From assembly GCA_900771975.1 (NCBI GenBank), contig CAAGPV010000012.1, forward strand, positions 1 through 64,000: a stretch of 64,000 nucleotides of DNA. Direction: 5' to 3'. The first letter of the stretch is position 1. Each line of letters begins with the position of its first letter. Positions 1 to 9,390 of the stretch are shown in pieces. Source of the stretch: an uncultured Prevotella sp. (GTDB taxonomy: Bacteria; Bacteroidota; Bacteroidia; Bacteroidales; Bacteroidaceae). The translations under genes were made by a program, and so were the position numbers. The notes beneath the pieces are model-generated. The model had not been told where the DNA came from. It searched no databases and saw only the letters and a list, made by a program, of their open reading frames with translations.

Positions 1-140
1 CGATTTAGTAACTGAACTACTTCAATATTCCTCACTCGCTTGCTTTATGCCGATTTGGCAACTTTGTGCAAATCTGCTCATTCCCAACTGTTTACGTTCC
101 AACCTCTCTTATTCTCCTTTGGCTGCTTTAGAGCTTTATG

Positions 141-166
141 TTAGAAGCTAAAACACAGTGTTTTAC
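141..166. repeat. Dispersed palindromic repeat, copy C
   Basis: The segment carries GAAGCTAAAACACAG followed by TGTTTTAC. Its core AAAACAC-A-GTGTTTT (150-164) is an inverted repeat with 7-bp arms. The GAAGCTAAAACACAG part recurs at about 22268 and related AAAACAC/GTGTTTT units recur at 22201-22275 and 48395-48466. The rest of 1-305 holds no convincing gene or promoter. Whether the repeat is mobile or regulatory is unknown. Confidence 0.5.
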
Positions 167-305
167 AAAGCAATTCATAACTTGTTGACTATCAACAGAT
201 TGCAAAACCATTTTTCGGCAACTAAAAATAGTTGGGAAAAGAAGCAATTTTCCCTGTATGACAAGCGTTTCTTTATAAGAAAGTATACAGAAAACAATCC
301 CTATC

Positions 306-1097
306 ATGATATTCTATTTTTCAGGAACAGGCAATACAAAATGGGTGGCAGAGCAACTTGCCAAAATCACAAACGAACGCCTCATCAGCATAGCAGACTG
401 TCTAACAACACAGAAAGAAGGCAATAACCAACAACTGGAGTTTACGCTTGCCGAAGGAGAACGCATCGGCTTTTGCTTTCCTGTACACGGTTGGCGACCA
501 CCATTCGTTGTAAGGCAATTTGCAAGACAACTGAAGCTCTACAATAGCAAGGGACACTATTGCTATGCGTTTGCCACATGTGGGGACGACATAGGACGCA
601 CGTTCGAGCTTTTCAATGAAGATCTGGGCATCATAGGTCTGCACACCGATAGCGTATTCTCCATCATCATGCCCGAAAGCTATCTCTTTCCCCTGATTGA
701 CATGATAGACCGTCCGGAAGTGGCAGAAAAGAAAAAAGAAAACGGCCAAGCCGCTTTAGCACTGATTGCACCGGACATTGTGGAAAAGAAAAAAGGTCTG
801 CGCAAGGTCAATGAAAGCAGATGGCCTCGTCTCAATAGCTTTATATTGGGACATTTCTTTCTGCATCAATGGGTGCGCGACACTCCTTTTAAGGTAGACA
901 ACAAGCTTTGTGCACGTTGTGGGCTTTGCGCAAGAGTGTGCCCAGTGAAGAACATCACCGCCCCGAAAGGCCAATTGCCCCAATGGCAGCATAACGGGCT
1001 TTGCACGACATGTTTCTCCTGTTACCACCATTGTCCGAAACATGCCATCAACTTCGGGTTGCGCACCAAAGGGAAACGGCAGTATTATTTCAAATAG
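306..1097 (+). CDS. EFR1-type flavodoxin/ferredoxin fusion protein
   Basis: 263-aa cytoplasmic redox protein. The N-terminus (IFYFSGTGNTKWVAEQLA, residues 2-19) is a flavodoxin-like FMN phosphate-binding loop. The C-terminus has two 4Fe-4S ferredoxin motifs with cysteines at 202, 205, 208, 212 and at 233, 236, 239, 243. This order, flavodoxin fold then bacterial ferredoxin pair, is that of the EFR1 family of anaerobes, thought to shuttle electrons between flavin and Fe-S partners; the actual partner is unknown. The ATG at 306 is chosen because the flavodoxin motif begins immediately after it. It stands alone: the next gene has its own promoter 60 bases downstream. No clear promoter or Shine-Dalgarno sequence is visible upstream. 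Confidence 0.85.
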   Translation: MIFYFSGTGNTKWVAEQLAKITNERLISIADCLTTQKEGNNQQLEFTLAEGERIGFCFPVHGWRPPFVVRQFARQLKLYNSKGHYCYAFATCGDDIGRTFELFNEDLGIIGLHTDSVFSIIMPESYLFPLIDMIDRPEVAEKKKENGQAALALIAPDIVEKKKGLRKVNESRWPRLNSFILGHFFLHQWVRDTPFKVDNKLCARCGLCARVCPVKNITAPKGQLPQWQHNGLCTTCFSCYHHCPKHAINFGLRTKGKRQYYFK

Positions 1098-1133
1098 ACG
1101 ATGGCGTATCACCTAAAAAAGGCGGTACATGGC

Positions 1134-1164
1134 TTTGTCATTCCAAGCTTTTGAGCTATCTTTG
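1134..1164 (+). promoter_or_regulatory. Bacteroidota promoter of the helicase gene
   Basis: A -33 element TTTG (1134-1137) and a -7 element TATCTTTG (1157-1164) are separated by 19 bases, matching the Bacteroidota consensus. The ATG of the helicase is at 1200, giving a short leader of about 30 bases. Confidence 0.75.
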
Positions 1165-1199
1165 TAGCCAGAACTAACAGGGAAAGCAGAAAGATTGAA

Positions 1200-3140
1200 A
1201 TGCAACAGGAAAGCCCCATACAAATTCTCCAACGGCAACGACTACTGCTCCAAATGGAATATTATGCCGAAAAAGAGGCTTTTCGCAAACAAACCGAAGT
1301 GGTAGGCATAGAGCGAAAAGTAAAGCGGGGTGACGCATGGTTTCCCCTGCGCATCGGCAAAAGCTTCTACAACTCGCTCAACCAATTGGCTTTAGAGGTG
1401 TTTCGCACCAAAGACCAAGACACCGAACACAACTTTGAATTCGGGCGTCCATTGGTTTTTTTCCAATCGGGCACTACACTGAAATACTTCAATTTTACGG
1501 CTACCGTCTCTTACGTCGAAGGCGACCGCATGGTGGTGACCATTCCCGATTCGGCTCCGCTCATCGACTTACAGGGCGCTACGGTACCTATCGGATGCCA
1601 ACTGTCGTTCGACGAAACGTCATACCGCACTATGTTTGATGCCTTAGACCGTGTGGCCAAAGCAAAAAACGGGCGATTGGCTTACCTTCGTGACCTTTTC
1701 TATACAACAAAGAAAGCCGAACGGTTCTCTTTCGCGCCCATGAGGTTCCCCTGGCTCAACCCTACTCAGGAGAGAGCGGTCAACGAAGTGCTTTGGGCAA
1801 AAGACGTGGAAGTGGTGCATGGACCTCCCGGAACAGGAAAAACCACCACGCTGATAGAGGCCATCAACGAAACACTGATGCGCGAAAGCCAAGTGTTGGT
1901 GTGCGCACAAAGCAATATGGCGGTTGACTGGATATGTGAGAAGTTGGTTGACAGAGGCATCAACGTCCTACGAATAGGAAACCCTACGCGCGTAAACGAC
2001 AAAATGTTGGGGTTTACTTACGAACGGCGTTTCGAAGCACATCCCGACTATCCACAACTATGGGCCATCCGCAAGGCCATAAGAGAGCTACACAACCACC
2101 GCAAAAAAGGCTCGGAGAACTTCCATCAAAAGCTGGAACGGCTGAAAGCCCGCGCTACTGAGATTGAAATACGCATCAATGCCGAATTGTTTGGCGAAGC
2201 ACGAGTAGTGGCAAGCACACTCGTAGGCTCGGCACATCGTCTGCTGGAAGGTCGAAAGTTCGGGACTTTGTTTATAGACGAGGCTGCACAGGCGCTGGAA
2301 GCAGCCTGCTGGATACCCATAAGGCGCGCTTCCAGAGTGATATTGGCAGGCGACCACTGCCAACTACCCCCTACCGTGAAGAGCATAGCTGCCTTGAAAG
2401 CCGGTTTGGGGAAAACACTGATGGAACGAATTGTAGAAAACAAGCCCGACGTGGTGACGCTCTTGAAAACCCAATACCGCATGAACGACTTGATTATGCG
2501 GTTTTCAAGCAACTGGTTCTACCACGGATTGGTGGAAAGTGCACCACAAGTGCGCTATCGCGGCATATTGGACTACGACATTCCCATGGAATGGTTGACC
2601 ACCGAACAACCGGCAAGCACACCCGTCACAACCAATAGCGAAGACATTTCCACGCCTTCTTCCCTCAATGGAACACCTTGTCTGGGTGAGGAGTTTGTAG
2701 GTGCCAACTTTGGACGCATCAACAAACAAGAAGCCCAACTCACCCTTGACACCTTGGAACGTTATCTCAACAAAATAGGGAAACAACGGGTGCTGGACGA
2801 GCAAATAGACATCGGCATCATCTCGCCCTATCGGGCACAGGTGCAATACCTGCGACATCTGATAGCCAAACGCACCTTCTTCAAGCCTTTCCGCCGATTG
2901 CTAAGTGTCAATACCGTGGACGGTTTTCAAGGACAAGAACGCGATGTGATTCTCATCTCGCTTGTCCGCTCGAACGATGAAGGGCAAATAGGATTTCTGA
3001 AAGACCTCAGACGGATGAACGTGGCCATCACCAGGGCTCGCATGAAGCTCATTATCCTCGGCGATATCGGCACTATGGGACAACATCCTTTCTACAAACA
3101 ACTGTGGGAATATATCCAATCATTGCAAACTACCGAATGA
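1200..3140 (+). CDS. Upf1-like superfamily 1 helicase
   Basis: 646-aa SF1B DNA/RNA helicase of the DNA2/NAM7/IGHMBP2 type. Visible motifs in order: an N-terminal beta-barrel-like region; Walker A GPPGTGKT at 208-215; motif II DEAAQA at 360-365; motif III GDHCQLPP from 384; QYRMN; TVDGFQGQERDVI; and VAITRAR near the C-terminus. Together these give ATP binding, hydrolysis and nucleic-acid coupling. A polar low-complexity insert (Thr/Ser/Asn/Pro-rich) lies between the QYRMN motif and helicase domain 2, around residues 475-500. Family members unwind 5'-to-3'; the role in Bacteroidota is not established. The promoter at 1134-1164 supports the start. The next gene begins one base after the stop, so the two are surely co-transcribed. 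Confidence 0.9.
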   Translation: MQQESPIQILQRQRLLLQMEYYAEKEAFRKQTEVVGIERKVKRGDAWFPLRIGKSFYNSLNQLALEVFRTKDQDTEHNFEFGRPLVFFQSGTTLKYFNFTATVSYVEGDRMVVTIPDSAPLIDLQGATVPIGCQLSFDETSYRTMFDALDRVAKAKNGRLAYLRDLFYTTKKAERFSFAPMRFPWLNPTQERAVNEVLWAKDVEVVHGPPGTGKTTTLIEAINETLMRESQVLVCAQSNMAVDWICEKLVDRGINVLRIGNPTRVNDKMLGFTYERRFEAHPDYPQLWAIRKAIRELHNHRKKGSENFHQKLERLKARATEIEIRINAELFGEARVVASTLVGSAHRLLEGRKFGTLFIDEAAQALEAACWIPIRRASRVILAGDHCQLPPTVKSIAALKAGLGKTLMERIVENKPDVVTLLKTQYRMNDLIMRFSSNWFYHGLVESAPQVRYRGILDYDIPMEWLTTEQPASTPVTTNSEDISTPSSLNGTPCLGEEFVGANFGRINKQEAQLTLDTLERYLNKIGKQRVLDEQIDIGIISPYRAQVQYLRHLIAKRTFFKPFRRLLSVNTVDGFQGQERDVILISLVRSNDEGQIGFLKDLRRMNVAITRARMKLIILGDIGTMGQHPFYKQLWEYIQSLQTTE

Positions 3141-3141
3141 C

Positions 3142-3555
3142 ATGCTACAACGCGACTACTTCATACGCATCATACAGGAGTTTATGGCGGCCCTGGCTGC
3201 TTTTCTCGAAAAAGAAAAAGACACTCCAGACAAGGGGCTAAAGGAGCTCTATCGTCAATATGTTGGCGACTATGACACCCTGCGCAACCTTACAACAGAC
3301 GAGCTTTTGGGTTATGCCAAAGAACAATGGAAAGCAGAAGAACGAGTAGACCGCATTGAAATGGTGGCCGAGCTGCTATATGCTGAAGCTTCTCTACGGC
3401 AAAATCCCCTACGAGACATGCTCATGCAAAAAGCTTTCAGGGCCTTTGACTACGTTGACACACATAGCAACACCTTCTCTATTGGAAGAAAACAAAAAAT
3501 GGCTACTATACAACAAGAGCTGAGAAAAGCCAAAAGTTCAGACCAAGCCTCCTGA
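3142..3555 (+). CDS. Small acidic helical protein, possibly DUF6483-like
   Basis: 137-aa protein starting one base after the helicase stop codon. It has no signal peptide, no membrane segment and no recognisable catalytic motif. It looks all-helical and rich in Glu, Lys and Arg. The opening (LQRDYFIRIIQEFMAALAAF) resembles my memory of the DUF6483 family of small uncharacterised proteins, which begin with a D-Y-I/F-hydrophobic helix; this assignment is tentative. Tight coupling to the helicase suggests an accessory or regulatory subunit, but nothing in the sequence demonstrates contact. It ends before a 48-base gap to a signal-peptide-bearing glucanase of unrelated function. Confidence 0.7.
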   Translation: MLQRDYFIRIIQEFMAALAAFLEKEKDTPDKGLKELYRQYVGDYDTLRNLTTDELLGYAKEQWKAEERVDRIEMVAELLYAEASLRQNPLRDMLMQKAFRAFDYVDTHSNTFSIGRKQKMATIQQELRKAKSSDQAS

Positions 3556-3603
3556 AAAGACACTCTCAACCATAAGATTTTTCAACAAAAACCATTATAG
3601 ATT

Positions 3604-4794
3604 ATGAACAAGAAATTAGTTATAACCTCCTTGACACTACTCTTTGCCAGCACAGTGAGCATTTGCGGACAATCGCGCTTCGAACTCAATGCACACGAAG
3701 TGGCACAGCAAATGGGCGTGGGATGGAACCTTGGCAACACAATGGAAGCCAACGTACCCTCGCTAAAGGCCGAAACGTCATGGCAAGACACACCCACTAC
3801 GCCTGCGCTTATCAAGTTTGTCAAGGCTCAAGGATTTAAGTCTGTACGCATACCTGCATCCTGGCATTGCCATTTAGACAAGGGTACAACACACATCAAC
3901 GACGAATGGATGGCCCGTGTGCAAGAGATTGTAGACTATTGCATACACGATAGCCTATATGTAGTGCTCAATTCACACTGGGACGGAGGGTGGCTTGAAG
4001 ATAGTTTTGACAACGTTAGCGATGAAAACGTTTCTGCCAAAAGCGATACCTTGCAAGCTATCTGGACACAAATTGCCGACAGATTCAAAGGTTATGACGA
4101 GCATTTGCTCTTTGCCGGACTGAACGAACCAAGCCATGGATACAACAACGGGAAATTTACAGACCGTATGATGCTTGCCCTTCTGCAGTATGAGCAAGTG
4201 TTTATCGATGCCGTACGCAAAACTGGAGGCAACAACCTTAAACGCATTTTGGTCATTCAAGGGCCTGCCACAAACATTGACGAAACCTGTAAACCGGTCT
4301 ATGCCTCACAACTGCCCGACGATGTGGAGCCCAATCGGCTTATGGTGGAGGTACACTATTACGACCCTTGGAATTTCTGCGGTATGGAAAAAGATGAATC
4401 TTGGGGAGAAATGGCTTACTATTGGGGAAAAGACAATCACGTCAACTCTTCCAAGCGCAATGCCAAATGGGGCGAAGAAGACCATCTGAAAAAGCAATTC
4501 AAGTCGATGAAGGAAAACTTTGTAGACCGTGGCTACCCCGTAATTTTAGGAGAATTCAGTGCCAACTGGCGACAACTGAAAGGCGAGCAAGGCGAAAGCC
4601 AACAAGCACATGACGCCTCTATCTACCAATATTTTAAAGATGTTACCCATGAAGCTTTAAAGAATGGACTTGTTCCGATGGTCTGGGATATCAACCACAC
4701 CGACTTCCCTACCATGACGGTGATAGACAGAAAGACGCTGAAAGTGTTCTGTACGCCTGCCATGAATGGCATCAGAAAAGGTCAAGAAGAATAA
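3604..4794 (+). CDS. Secreted GH5 family endoglucanase
   Basis: 396-aa glycoside hydrolase family 5 enzyme, likely an endo-beta-1,4-glucanase. An N-terminal signal peptide (hydrophobic run to about residue 20, cleavage near SICGQ) directs export. The catalytic domain shows GVGWNLGNTMEA near residues 38-49, VRIPASWH, LNSHWDGGW, the acid/base glutamate in LNEPSHG (E175) and the nucleophile glutamate in ILGEFSAN (E317). There is no carbohydrate-binding module and no T9SS sorting domain, so a periplasmic or surface location is possible. No SusC/SusD pair or other carbohydrate gene adjoins it, so it is an orphan CAZyme rather than part of a polysaccharide utilisation locus. Exact substrate (cellulose, mixed-linkage glucan or xyloglucan) cannot be told from the sequence. 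Confidence 0.9.
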   Translation: MNKKLVITSLTLLFASTVSICGQSRFELNAHEVAQQMGVGWNLGNTMEANVPSLKAETSWQDTPTTPALIKFVKAQGFKSVRIPASWHCHLDKGTTHINDEWMARVQEIVDYCIHDSLYVVLNSHWDGGWLEDSFDNVSDENVSAKSDTLQAIWTQIADRFKGYDEHLLFAGLNEPSHGYNNGKFTDRMMLALLQYEQVFIDAVRKTGGNNLKRILVIQGPATNIDETCKPVYASQLPDDVEPNRLMVEVHYYDPWNFCGMEKDESWGEMAYYWGKDNHVNSSKRNAKWGEEDHLKKQFKSMKENFVDRGYPVILGEFSANWRQLKGEQGESQQAHDASIYQYFKDVTHEALKNGLVPMVWDINHTDFPTMTVIDRKTLKVFCTPAMNGIRKGQEE

Positions 4795-4813
4795 ATAAAG
4801 CTGAAACAAAACC

Positions 4814-4855
4814 ATTAGGGGTGAGCCTTACAACAATTGAAGGCTCACCCCTAAT
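4814..4855. terminator. Hairpin between convergent GH5 and metG
   Basis: Perfect 16-bp stem (4814-4829 with 4840-4855) and a 10-base loop, centred between the two convergent stop codons. There is no U-tract on either side, so it may be a bidirectional terminator or an RNA-end stabilising hairpin. Confidence 0.6.
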
Positions 4856-4893
4856 AGCATAATGAATGTCTTATTCACCCGTTAACAGAAAGG

Positions 4894-6978
4894 TTAACAA
4901 ACCTGACTGCCTGGTTTTACTTCGCCAAGAACAGTAGTAACGTTGAGGTTCCCATTAAAGTTCTCCGCACTCAATATCATTCCTTGACTCTCGATGCCCA
5001 TCAGCTTACGGGGAGCAAGATTGGCAATGAAGAGCACATCCTTGCCTATCAAGTCCTTCGGATCGTAATAGGCAGCGATGCCGGAGACAATGGTACGCTC
5101 CACTCCAGAACCGTCGTCAAGCGTAAACTTCAACAGTTTCTTGGCTTTCTTTACCTTTTCACAATTCAAAATGTGGCCTACACGAATGTCTAACCGTTCC
5201 CAATCTTCAAAAGGAACATCCGGTTTGATTTCTTTGGCTTTGTATTCGGCCTCGGCCTTTGCCTCTGCTGCGGCCTCGTTGGCACGCTTTGTTTCTTCCA
5301 ACTTACGGAGTTGGGCATCGATGGCCTCGTCTTCTATCTTTTGGAACAACAATTCTGGTTCGGCCAACTGATGGCCTGCTTCAAGCAAGTCGGTACGTCC
5401 GAGTTCGCTCCAGTCAAATGCAGACATATTAATCAGTTTGCGAAGCTTTGCAGAAGAGAAAGGAAGGAACGGTTCGAAAGCGATGGCAAGGTTGGCAACA
5501 AGCTGTAACGAAATGTTGAGAATGGTCTCAACACGCTTCGGATCGGTCTTCCACACTTTCCAAGGTTCACACTCCGTAATGTATTTATTACCGATTCGGG
5601 CCAGATTCATGGCTTCTTTTTGTGCTTCACGGAACTTGAAGATATCAAGATAAGCTTCCATCTTGTCCTTCACATCCTGGAACTCGCTAATAGCTTGACG
5701 GTCTACTTCCTGCAATTCGCCACACGCTGGCACAACACCAGCCCAGTACTTCTTGGTTAACTGCAACGCTCTGTTGACAAAATTTCCATACACTGCCACC
5801 AACTCAGAGTTGTTGCGCTCTTGAAAATCTTTCCATGTGAAGTTATTGTCTTTTGTCTCTGGAGCATTGGCGGTAAGCACATAACGCAACACATCCTGCT
5901 TTCCTGGGAAATCCACGAGATATTCATGCAACCATACTGCCCAGTTGCGGGAAGTGGAAATCTTGTCGTTCTCAAGGTTAAGGAATTCGTTTGCAGGAAC
6001 ATTGTCCGGCAAAATATAATCGCCATGCGCCTTCAACATCACAGGGAAGATGATGCAGTGGAAAACAATATTGTCTTTTCCTATGAAATGAACCAAGCGG
6101 GTTTCAGGGTCTTTCCACCACTTTTCCCAAGAGCCCCAACGCTCAGGATTGCGTTCGCAGAGTTCCTTTGTATTGGAAATATATCCTATCGGGGCATCAA
6201 ACCATACATAAAGCACCTTTCCTTCGGCTCCTTCAACGGGCACGGGAATACCCCAATCAAGGTCACGGGTCATGGCTCGGGGCTGCAAATCCATATCCAA
6301 CCACGACTTACACTGCCCATAGACATTGGGACGCCACTCTTTGTGCTCTTTAAGTATCCACTCTTTCAACCAGTCCTGATACTCATTGAGAGGCAAATAC
6401 CAGTTTTTTGTTTTCTTGACAACAGGTTTCGAGCCACTGATAGTGGACTGTGGGTTGATCAGCTCCATCGGACTAAGGTCAGAACCGCACTTCTCGCATT
6501 GGTCGCCATAAGCTTTAGGGTTGTGGCAATGAGGACATTCACCTGTAATATAGCGGTCGGCAAGGAACTGGTGAGCCTCTTCATCATAATACTGTTCGCT
6601 CTCCCGTTCTACAAGTTTCCCTTCGTCGTAAAGCTTCTTGAAGAAATCAGAAGCCAACTTGTGGTGAGTGGAACTCGTGGTACGACTATATATATCAAAA
6701 GAAATGCCAAACTCCTCAAAACTTTTCTTTATCATTTCATGATAGCGGTCGCATACGTCTTGTGGAGTTATGCCCTCCTTTTTGGCACGTAAGGTTATAG
6801 GCACACCGTGTTCATCACTTCCTCCGATAAAAACGACTTCTTCCTTCTTCAAGCGAAGATAACGTACATATATATCTGCTGGTACATACACTCCGGCCAA
6901 ATGTCCTATATGAACGCCTCCATTAGCATATGGAAGAGCTGCTGTAACCGTTGTGCGTTTAAATTTCTTCTGTTCCAT
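4894..6978 (-). CDS. metG: Methionyl-tRNA synthetase
   Basis: 694-aa class I aminoacyl-tRNA synthetase that charges tRNA-Met and initiator tRNA in the cytoplasm. The HIGH motif is at residues 23-26. A zinc knuckle has cysteines at 148, 151, 161 and 164. The KMSKS loop appears as KISTS at 339-343. The C-terminal 110 residues form a fused EMAP-like/Arc1 tRNA-binding domain beginning near [15 protein letters not shown], which also promotes dimerisation. Length and domain order are those of long MetG enzymes. The ATG at 6978 is 15 codons before the Rossmann fold. An N-acetylmuramoyl-amidase gene lies 58 bases upstream on the same strand; read-through between them is possible. Confidence 0.97.
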   Translation of the reverse strand: MEQKKFKRTTVTAALPYANGGVHIGHLAGVYVPADIYVRYLRLKKEEVVFIGGSDEHGVPITLRAKKEGITPQDVCDRYHEMIKKSFEEFGISFDIYSRTTSSTHHKLASDFFKKLYDEGKLVERESEQYYDEEAHQFLADRYITGECPHCHNPKAYGDQCEKCGSDLSPMELINPQSTISGSKPVVKKTKNWYLPLNEYQDWLKEWILKEHKEWRPNVYGQCKSWLDMDLQPRAMTRDLDWGIPVPVEGAEGKVLYVWFDAPIGYISNTKELCERNPERWGSWEKWWKDPETRLVHFIGKDNIVFHCIIFPVMLKAHGDYILPDNVPANEFLNLENDKISTSRNWAVWLHEYLVDFPGKQDVLRYVLTANAPETKDNNFTWKDFQERNNSELVAVYGNFVNRALQLTKKYWAGVVPACGELQEVDRQAISEFQDVKDKMEAYLDIFKFREAQKEAMNLARIGNKYITECEPWKVWKTDPKRVETILNISLQLVANLAIAFEPFLPFSSAKLRKLINMSAFDWSELGRTDLLEAGHQLAEPELLFQKIEDEAIDAQLRKLEETKRANEAAAEAKAEAEYKAKEIKPDVPFEDWERLDIRVGHILNCEKVKKAKKLLKFTLDDGSGVERTIVSGIAAYYDPKDLIGKDVLFIANLAPRKLMGIESQGMILSAENFNGNLNVTTVLGEVKPGSQVC

Positions 6979-7036
6979 GTTCGTCTTTCTTTTTATATTT
7001 TAGGGACAAGTCTGTCGGTTCTATATCTCTGAAAAG

Positions 7037-7747
7037 CTATCGCAGCTCTTTCAGGTCATTGACCTTCCCCCGTGGAATCTCAATATTAGGATAATATTTT
7101 TGTATCTGATCGGCAAACCAATTCCAATCAAAGCCCCAAGGATCGTCACGTCTGGTAGGTGCAATGTCGGCATGACGCACTACATAATGGATGTTATAAC
7201 GGGAGCAGATATCTTTGACAAGTGTCAAAAGGGCTGCATATTGAGCCTTGGTAGGACCGTTCGTCTTCGTGCTTACCACTTCTATGCCGATGGACGTGGG
7301 GTTCAGCATGGTGCGGTTGGTTCCTGGAAGACTGCTCTTTCCAGCTTGCCAAGCCACATCTTTCTCTTTAACCATTCGCAAAATTGATGCATCTCGGCAT
7401 ACCATATAGTGCGGAGCTACATCATAGTATTTGAATTGTGCTATGCAGCCTTTCGTACTAAACGTATCGGCAGAGTTTACTCCGTTTTTAAAAGAAGGCT
7501 CATGATAATTGGAATGAATAACGATTATGTCAACATCATCGGCCGTTCTATTGGCCACACGATGGCCATAAGGAACCTTGGCGGTAATATCCTCAATCTT
7601 CAAGGTCGTATCTTGAGGTTGGGTTTCGCCCTTTAATATTACACGAGAGGTGTTCGAACAAGTCTGTATGGAATGCACATTAAAAGCGAACAAAACAGCG
7701 ATTACAACCAAAACGCCAATAAATAATTTTCGATTTCCCTTGAACAT
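7037..7747 (-). CDS. N-acetylmuramoyl-L-alanine amidase (amidase_2 type)
   Basis: 236-aa envelope enzyme that cuts the amide bond between MurNAc and the stem peptide. Residues 8-25 are an uncleaved anchor or signal segment (LFIGVLVVIAVLFAF). The amidase_2/PGRP fold is marked by VDIIVIHSNYHEP (first zinc histidine), VAPHYMVCRDASI (second region) and VVRHADIAPTRRDDPW near the C-terminus, where the H and D positions correspond to the last zinc-ligand region. Family members act in wall recycling or turnover. A TAATTTTG sequence (7780 to 7773 on the minus strand) sits about 25 bases upstream of the ATG and is a plausible -7 box. Confidence 0.85.
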   Translation of the reverse strand: MFKGNRKLFIGVLVVIAVLFAFNVHSIQTCSNTSRVILKGETQPQDTTLKIEDITAKVPYGHRVANRTADDVDIIVIHSNYHEPSFKNGVNSADTFSTKGCIAQFKYYDVAPHYMVCRDASILRMVKEKDVAWQAGKSSLPGTNRTMLNPTSIGIEVVSTKTNGPTKAQYAALLTLVKDICSRYNIHYVVRHADIAPTRRDDPWGFDWNWFADQIQKYYPNIEIPRGKVNDLKELR

Positions 7748-7838
7748 AATTATTAATAATGTTATTCTTCTGCAAAATTACGAATTTCTTTGCAGATAGA
7801 AAAGCGTTTAACAAAAAAACGAAATCTTGCTTTTTGTT

Positions 7839-9386
7839 CTATAATCCCCTTTCTGCCCAATCGCCACGATCAAGGTTTCTATAGCCAATGGCTTCGGCTA
7901 TGTGGGAAGAAAGTATTTGTTCCGATCCTTCAAGATCGGCTATTGTTCGAGCCACTTTCAGAATTCGGTTGTATGCCCGAGCAGATAATTTCAAGCGCTC
8001 CATTGCTATACGCAGAATGTTAAGTCCTTCGCTATCGGGCTGGGCATACTGGCGGATAAGCCGTTCCGACATCTGTGCATTGCAATGAACGCCTTTCACT
8101 TCGTTGAAACGTTCTGTTTGAATAGCCCTGGCCTTAATAACCCTTTCCCTGATTTGGCCACTTGTCTCTCCCGGAGCGGCCTTTGAAAGATCTTTGAACG
8201 GAACGGGAGCAATCTCGCACTGAATGTCGATTCGGTCAAGAAGTGGGCCGCTAATCTTGTTCATGTAGCGTTGTATCTGACCGGGAGTACAGACACACGT
8301 ATGCGTAGGGTCTCCATAATAGCCACAAGGGCAAGGGTTCATAGATGCTACAAACATAAACGAGCATGGATAAGTCACCGTGTACTTCGCTCTACTGATG
8401 GTGATTTGACGGTCTTCCAACGGTTGGCGCAATACTTCCAACGTATGTTTGTTAAATTCCGGCAACTCGTCAGCAAACAAAACACCGTTGTGAGCAAGAC
8501 TAATCTCACCGGGCAAAGGCGACTGACCGCCTCCGACAAGAGCGACTTCGGATATTGTATGGTGTGGACTGCGGAACGGGCGTTGGCTAATAAGGCCCTC
8601 TCCTTTACCAATCTTTCCTGCAATAGAATGTATCTGGGTGGTTTCCAGACTCTCGGAAAGCGACAAGGGAGGCAGAATGCTGGGCAAACGCTTTGCCATC
8701 ATGCTTTTTCCACTTCCTGGGGGACCAATCATTATCAGATTATGACCGCCAGCTGCAGCTACTTCCAAGGCTCGTTTAACACTCTCTTGTCCTCGCACAT
8801 CACTGAAATCCAAGTCAAACTGATATTGGCGGGCATAAAATTCACGTCGTGTATCCACCACACAAGGTTCTGACGATGAGCTTCCATTCAAGAAATTAAC
8901 CACTTCCAGAATATTATTCATGCCATAGACATCGAGCTTGTCTACGACTGCTGCTTCATGTTCGTTGGCTTTCGGGACGATAAGACCTTTAAAATGCTCT
9001 GCACGCGCCTTGATGGCTATTGGCAACGCCCCTTTGACGGGACGCAATTGTCCGTCAAGTCCCAATTCGCCCACCAACATGTAATCGGCCAAACGGTCGG
9101 CCTGCATCTTTCCGTCAACCGCAAGTATGGCAATAGCCAATGGAAGGTCGAAGCCGGAACCTTCTTTCTTTAGGTCTGCTGGGGAGAGATTTGCAGTGAT
9201 GTCTGCAACCGGAAACTTATAACCATTGTTGAGTAAGGCGGCAGCTATGCGGTCGTGACTTTCCTTTACCGCAGCATCGCCAAGTCCGGTGAGGTGATAT
9301 AAGACGCCACGCGTGATACTCACTTCAACCGTTACGGTAGTTACTTCAAGGCCATTAACGGCGGCACAAAAGGTTTTTACAAACAT
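7839..9386 (-). CDS. YifB/ComM-family Mg-chelatase-like AAA+ ATPase
   Basis: 515-aa protein with an N-terminal Lon-protease-like S16 fold, a central Mg-chelatase-like AAA+ ATPase (Walker A GPPGSGKS from residue 221; FADELPEF near Walker B) and a C-terminal domain. In Haemophilus and related bacteria, ComM is a hexameric helicase that promotes branch migration of incoming DNA during natural transformation; that role is established elsewhere and inferred here. A cysteine-rich loop (NPCPCGYYGDPTHTC) typical of the family is present. The gene starts four bases after the stop of the thioredoxin-like lipoprotein gene, so they share a transcript. comF lies about 9 kb away in another operon. Confidence 0.92.
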   Translation of the reverse strand: MFVKTFCAAVNGLEVTTVTVEVSITRGVLYHLTGLGDAAVKESHDRIAAALLNNGYKFPVADITANLSPADLKKEGSGFDLPLAIAILAVDGKMQADRLADYMLVGELGLDGQLRPVKGALPIAIKARAEHFKGLIVPKANEHEAAVVDKLDVYGMNNILEVVNFLNGSSSSEPCVVDTRREFYARQYQFDLDFSDVRGQESVKRALEVAAAGGHNLIMIGPPGSGKSMMAKRLPSILPPLSLSESLETTQIHSIAGKIGKGEGLISQRPFRSPHHTISEVALVGGGQSPLPGEISLAHNGVLFADELPEFNKHTLEVLRQPLEDRQITISRAKYTVTYPCSFMFVASMNPCPCGYYGDPTHTCVCTPGQIQRYMNKISGPLLDRIDIQCEIAPVPFKDLSKAAPGETSGQIRERVIKARAIQTERFNEVKGVHCNAQMSERLIRQYAQPDSEGLNILRIAMERLKLSARAYNRILKVARTIADLEGSEQILSSHIAEAIGYRNLDRGDWAERGL

Positions 9387-9390
9387 TTTA

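Noticed and set aside
1..305. Truncated gene at the left edge
   Set aside because: All six frames are broken by stops within short distance and no protein motif is recognisable; only the repeat at 141-166 stands out.
158..427. 89-codon frame overlapping the start of the EFR1-type gene
   Set aside because: It conflicts with the flavodoxin start at 306 and its own product has no domain or signal peptide.
5821..6792. 323-codon open frame on the plus strand
   Set aside because: It lies wholly antisense to metG; its translation shows no domain and its length follows from metG codon use.
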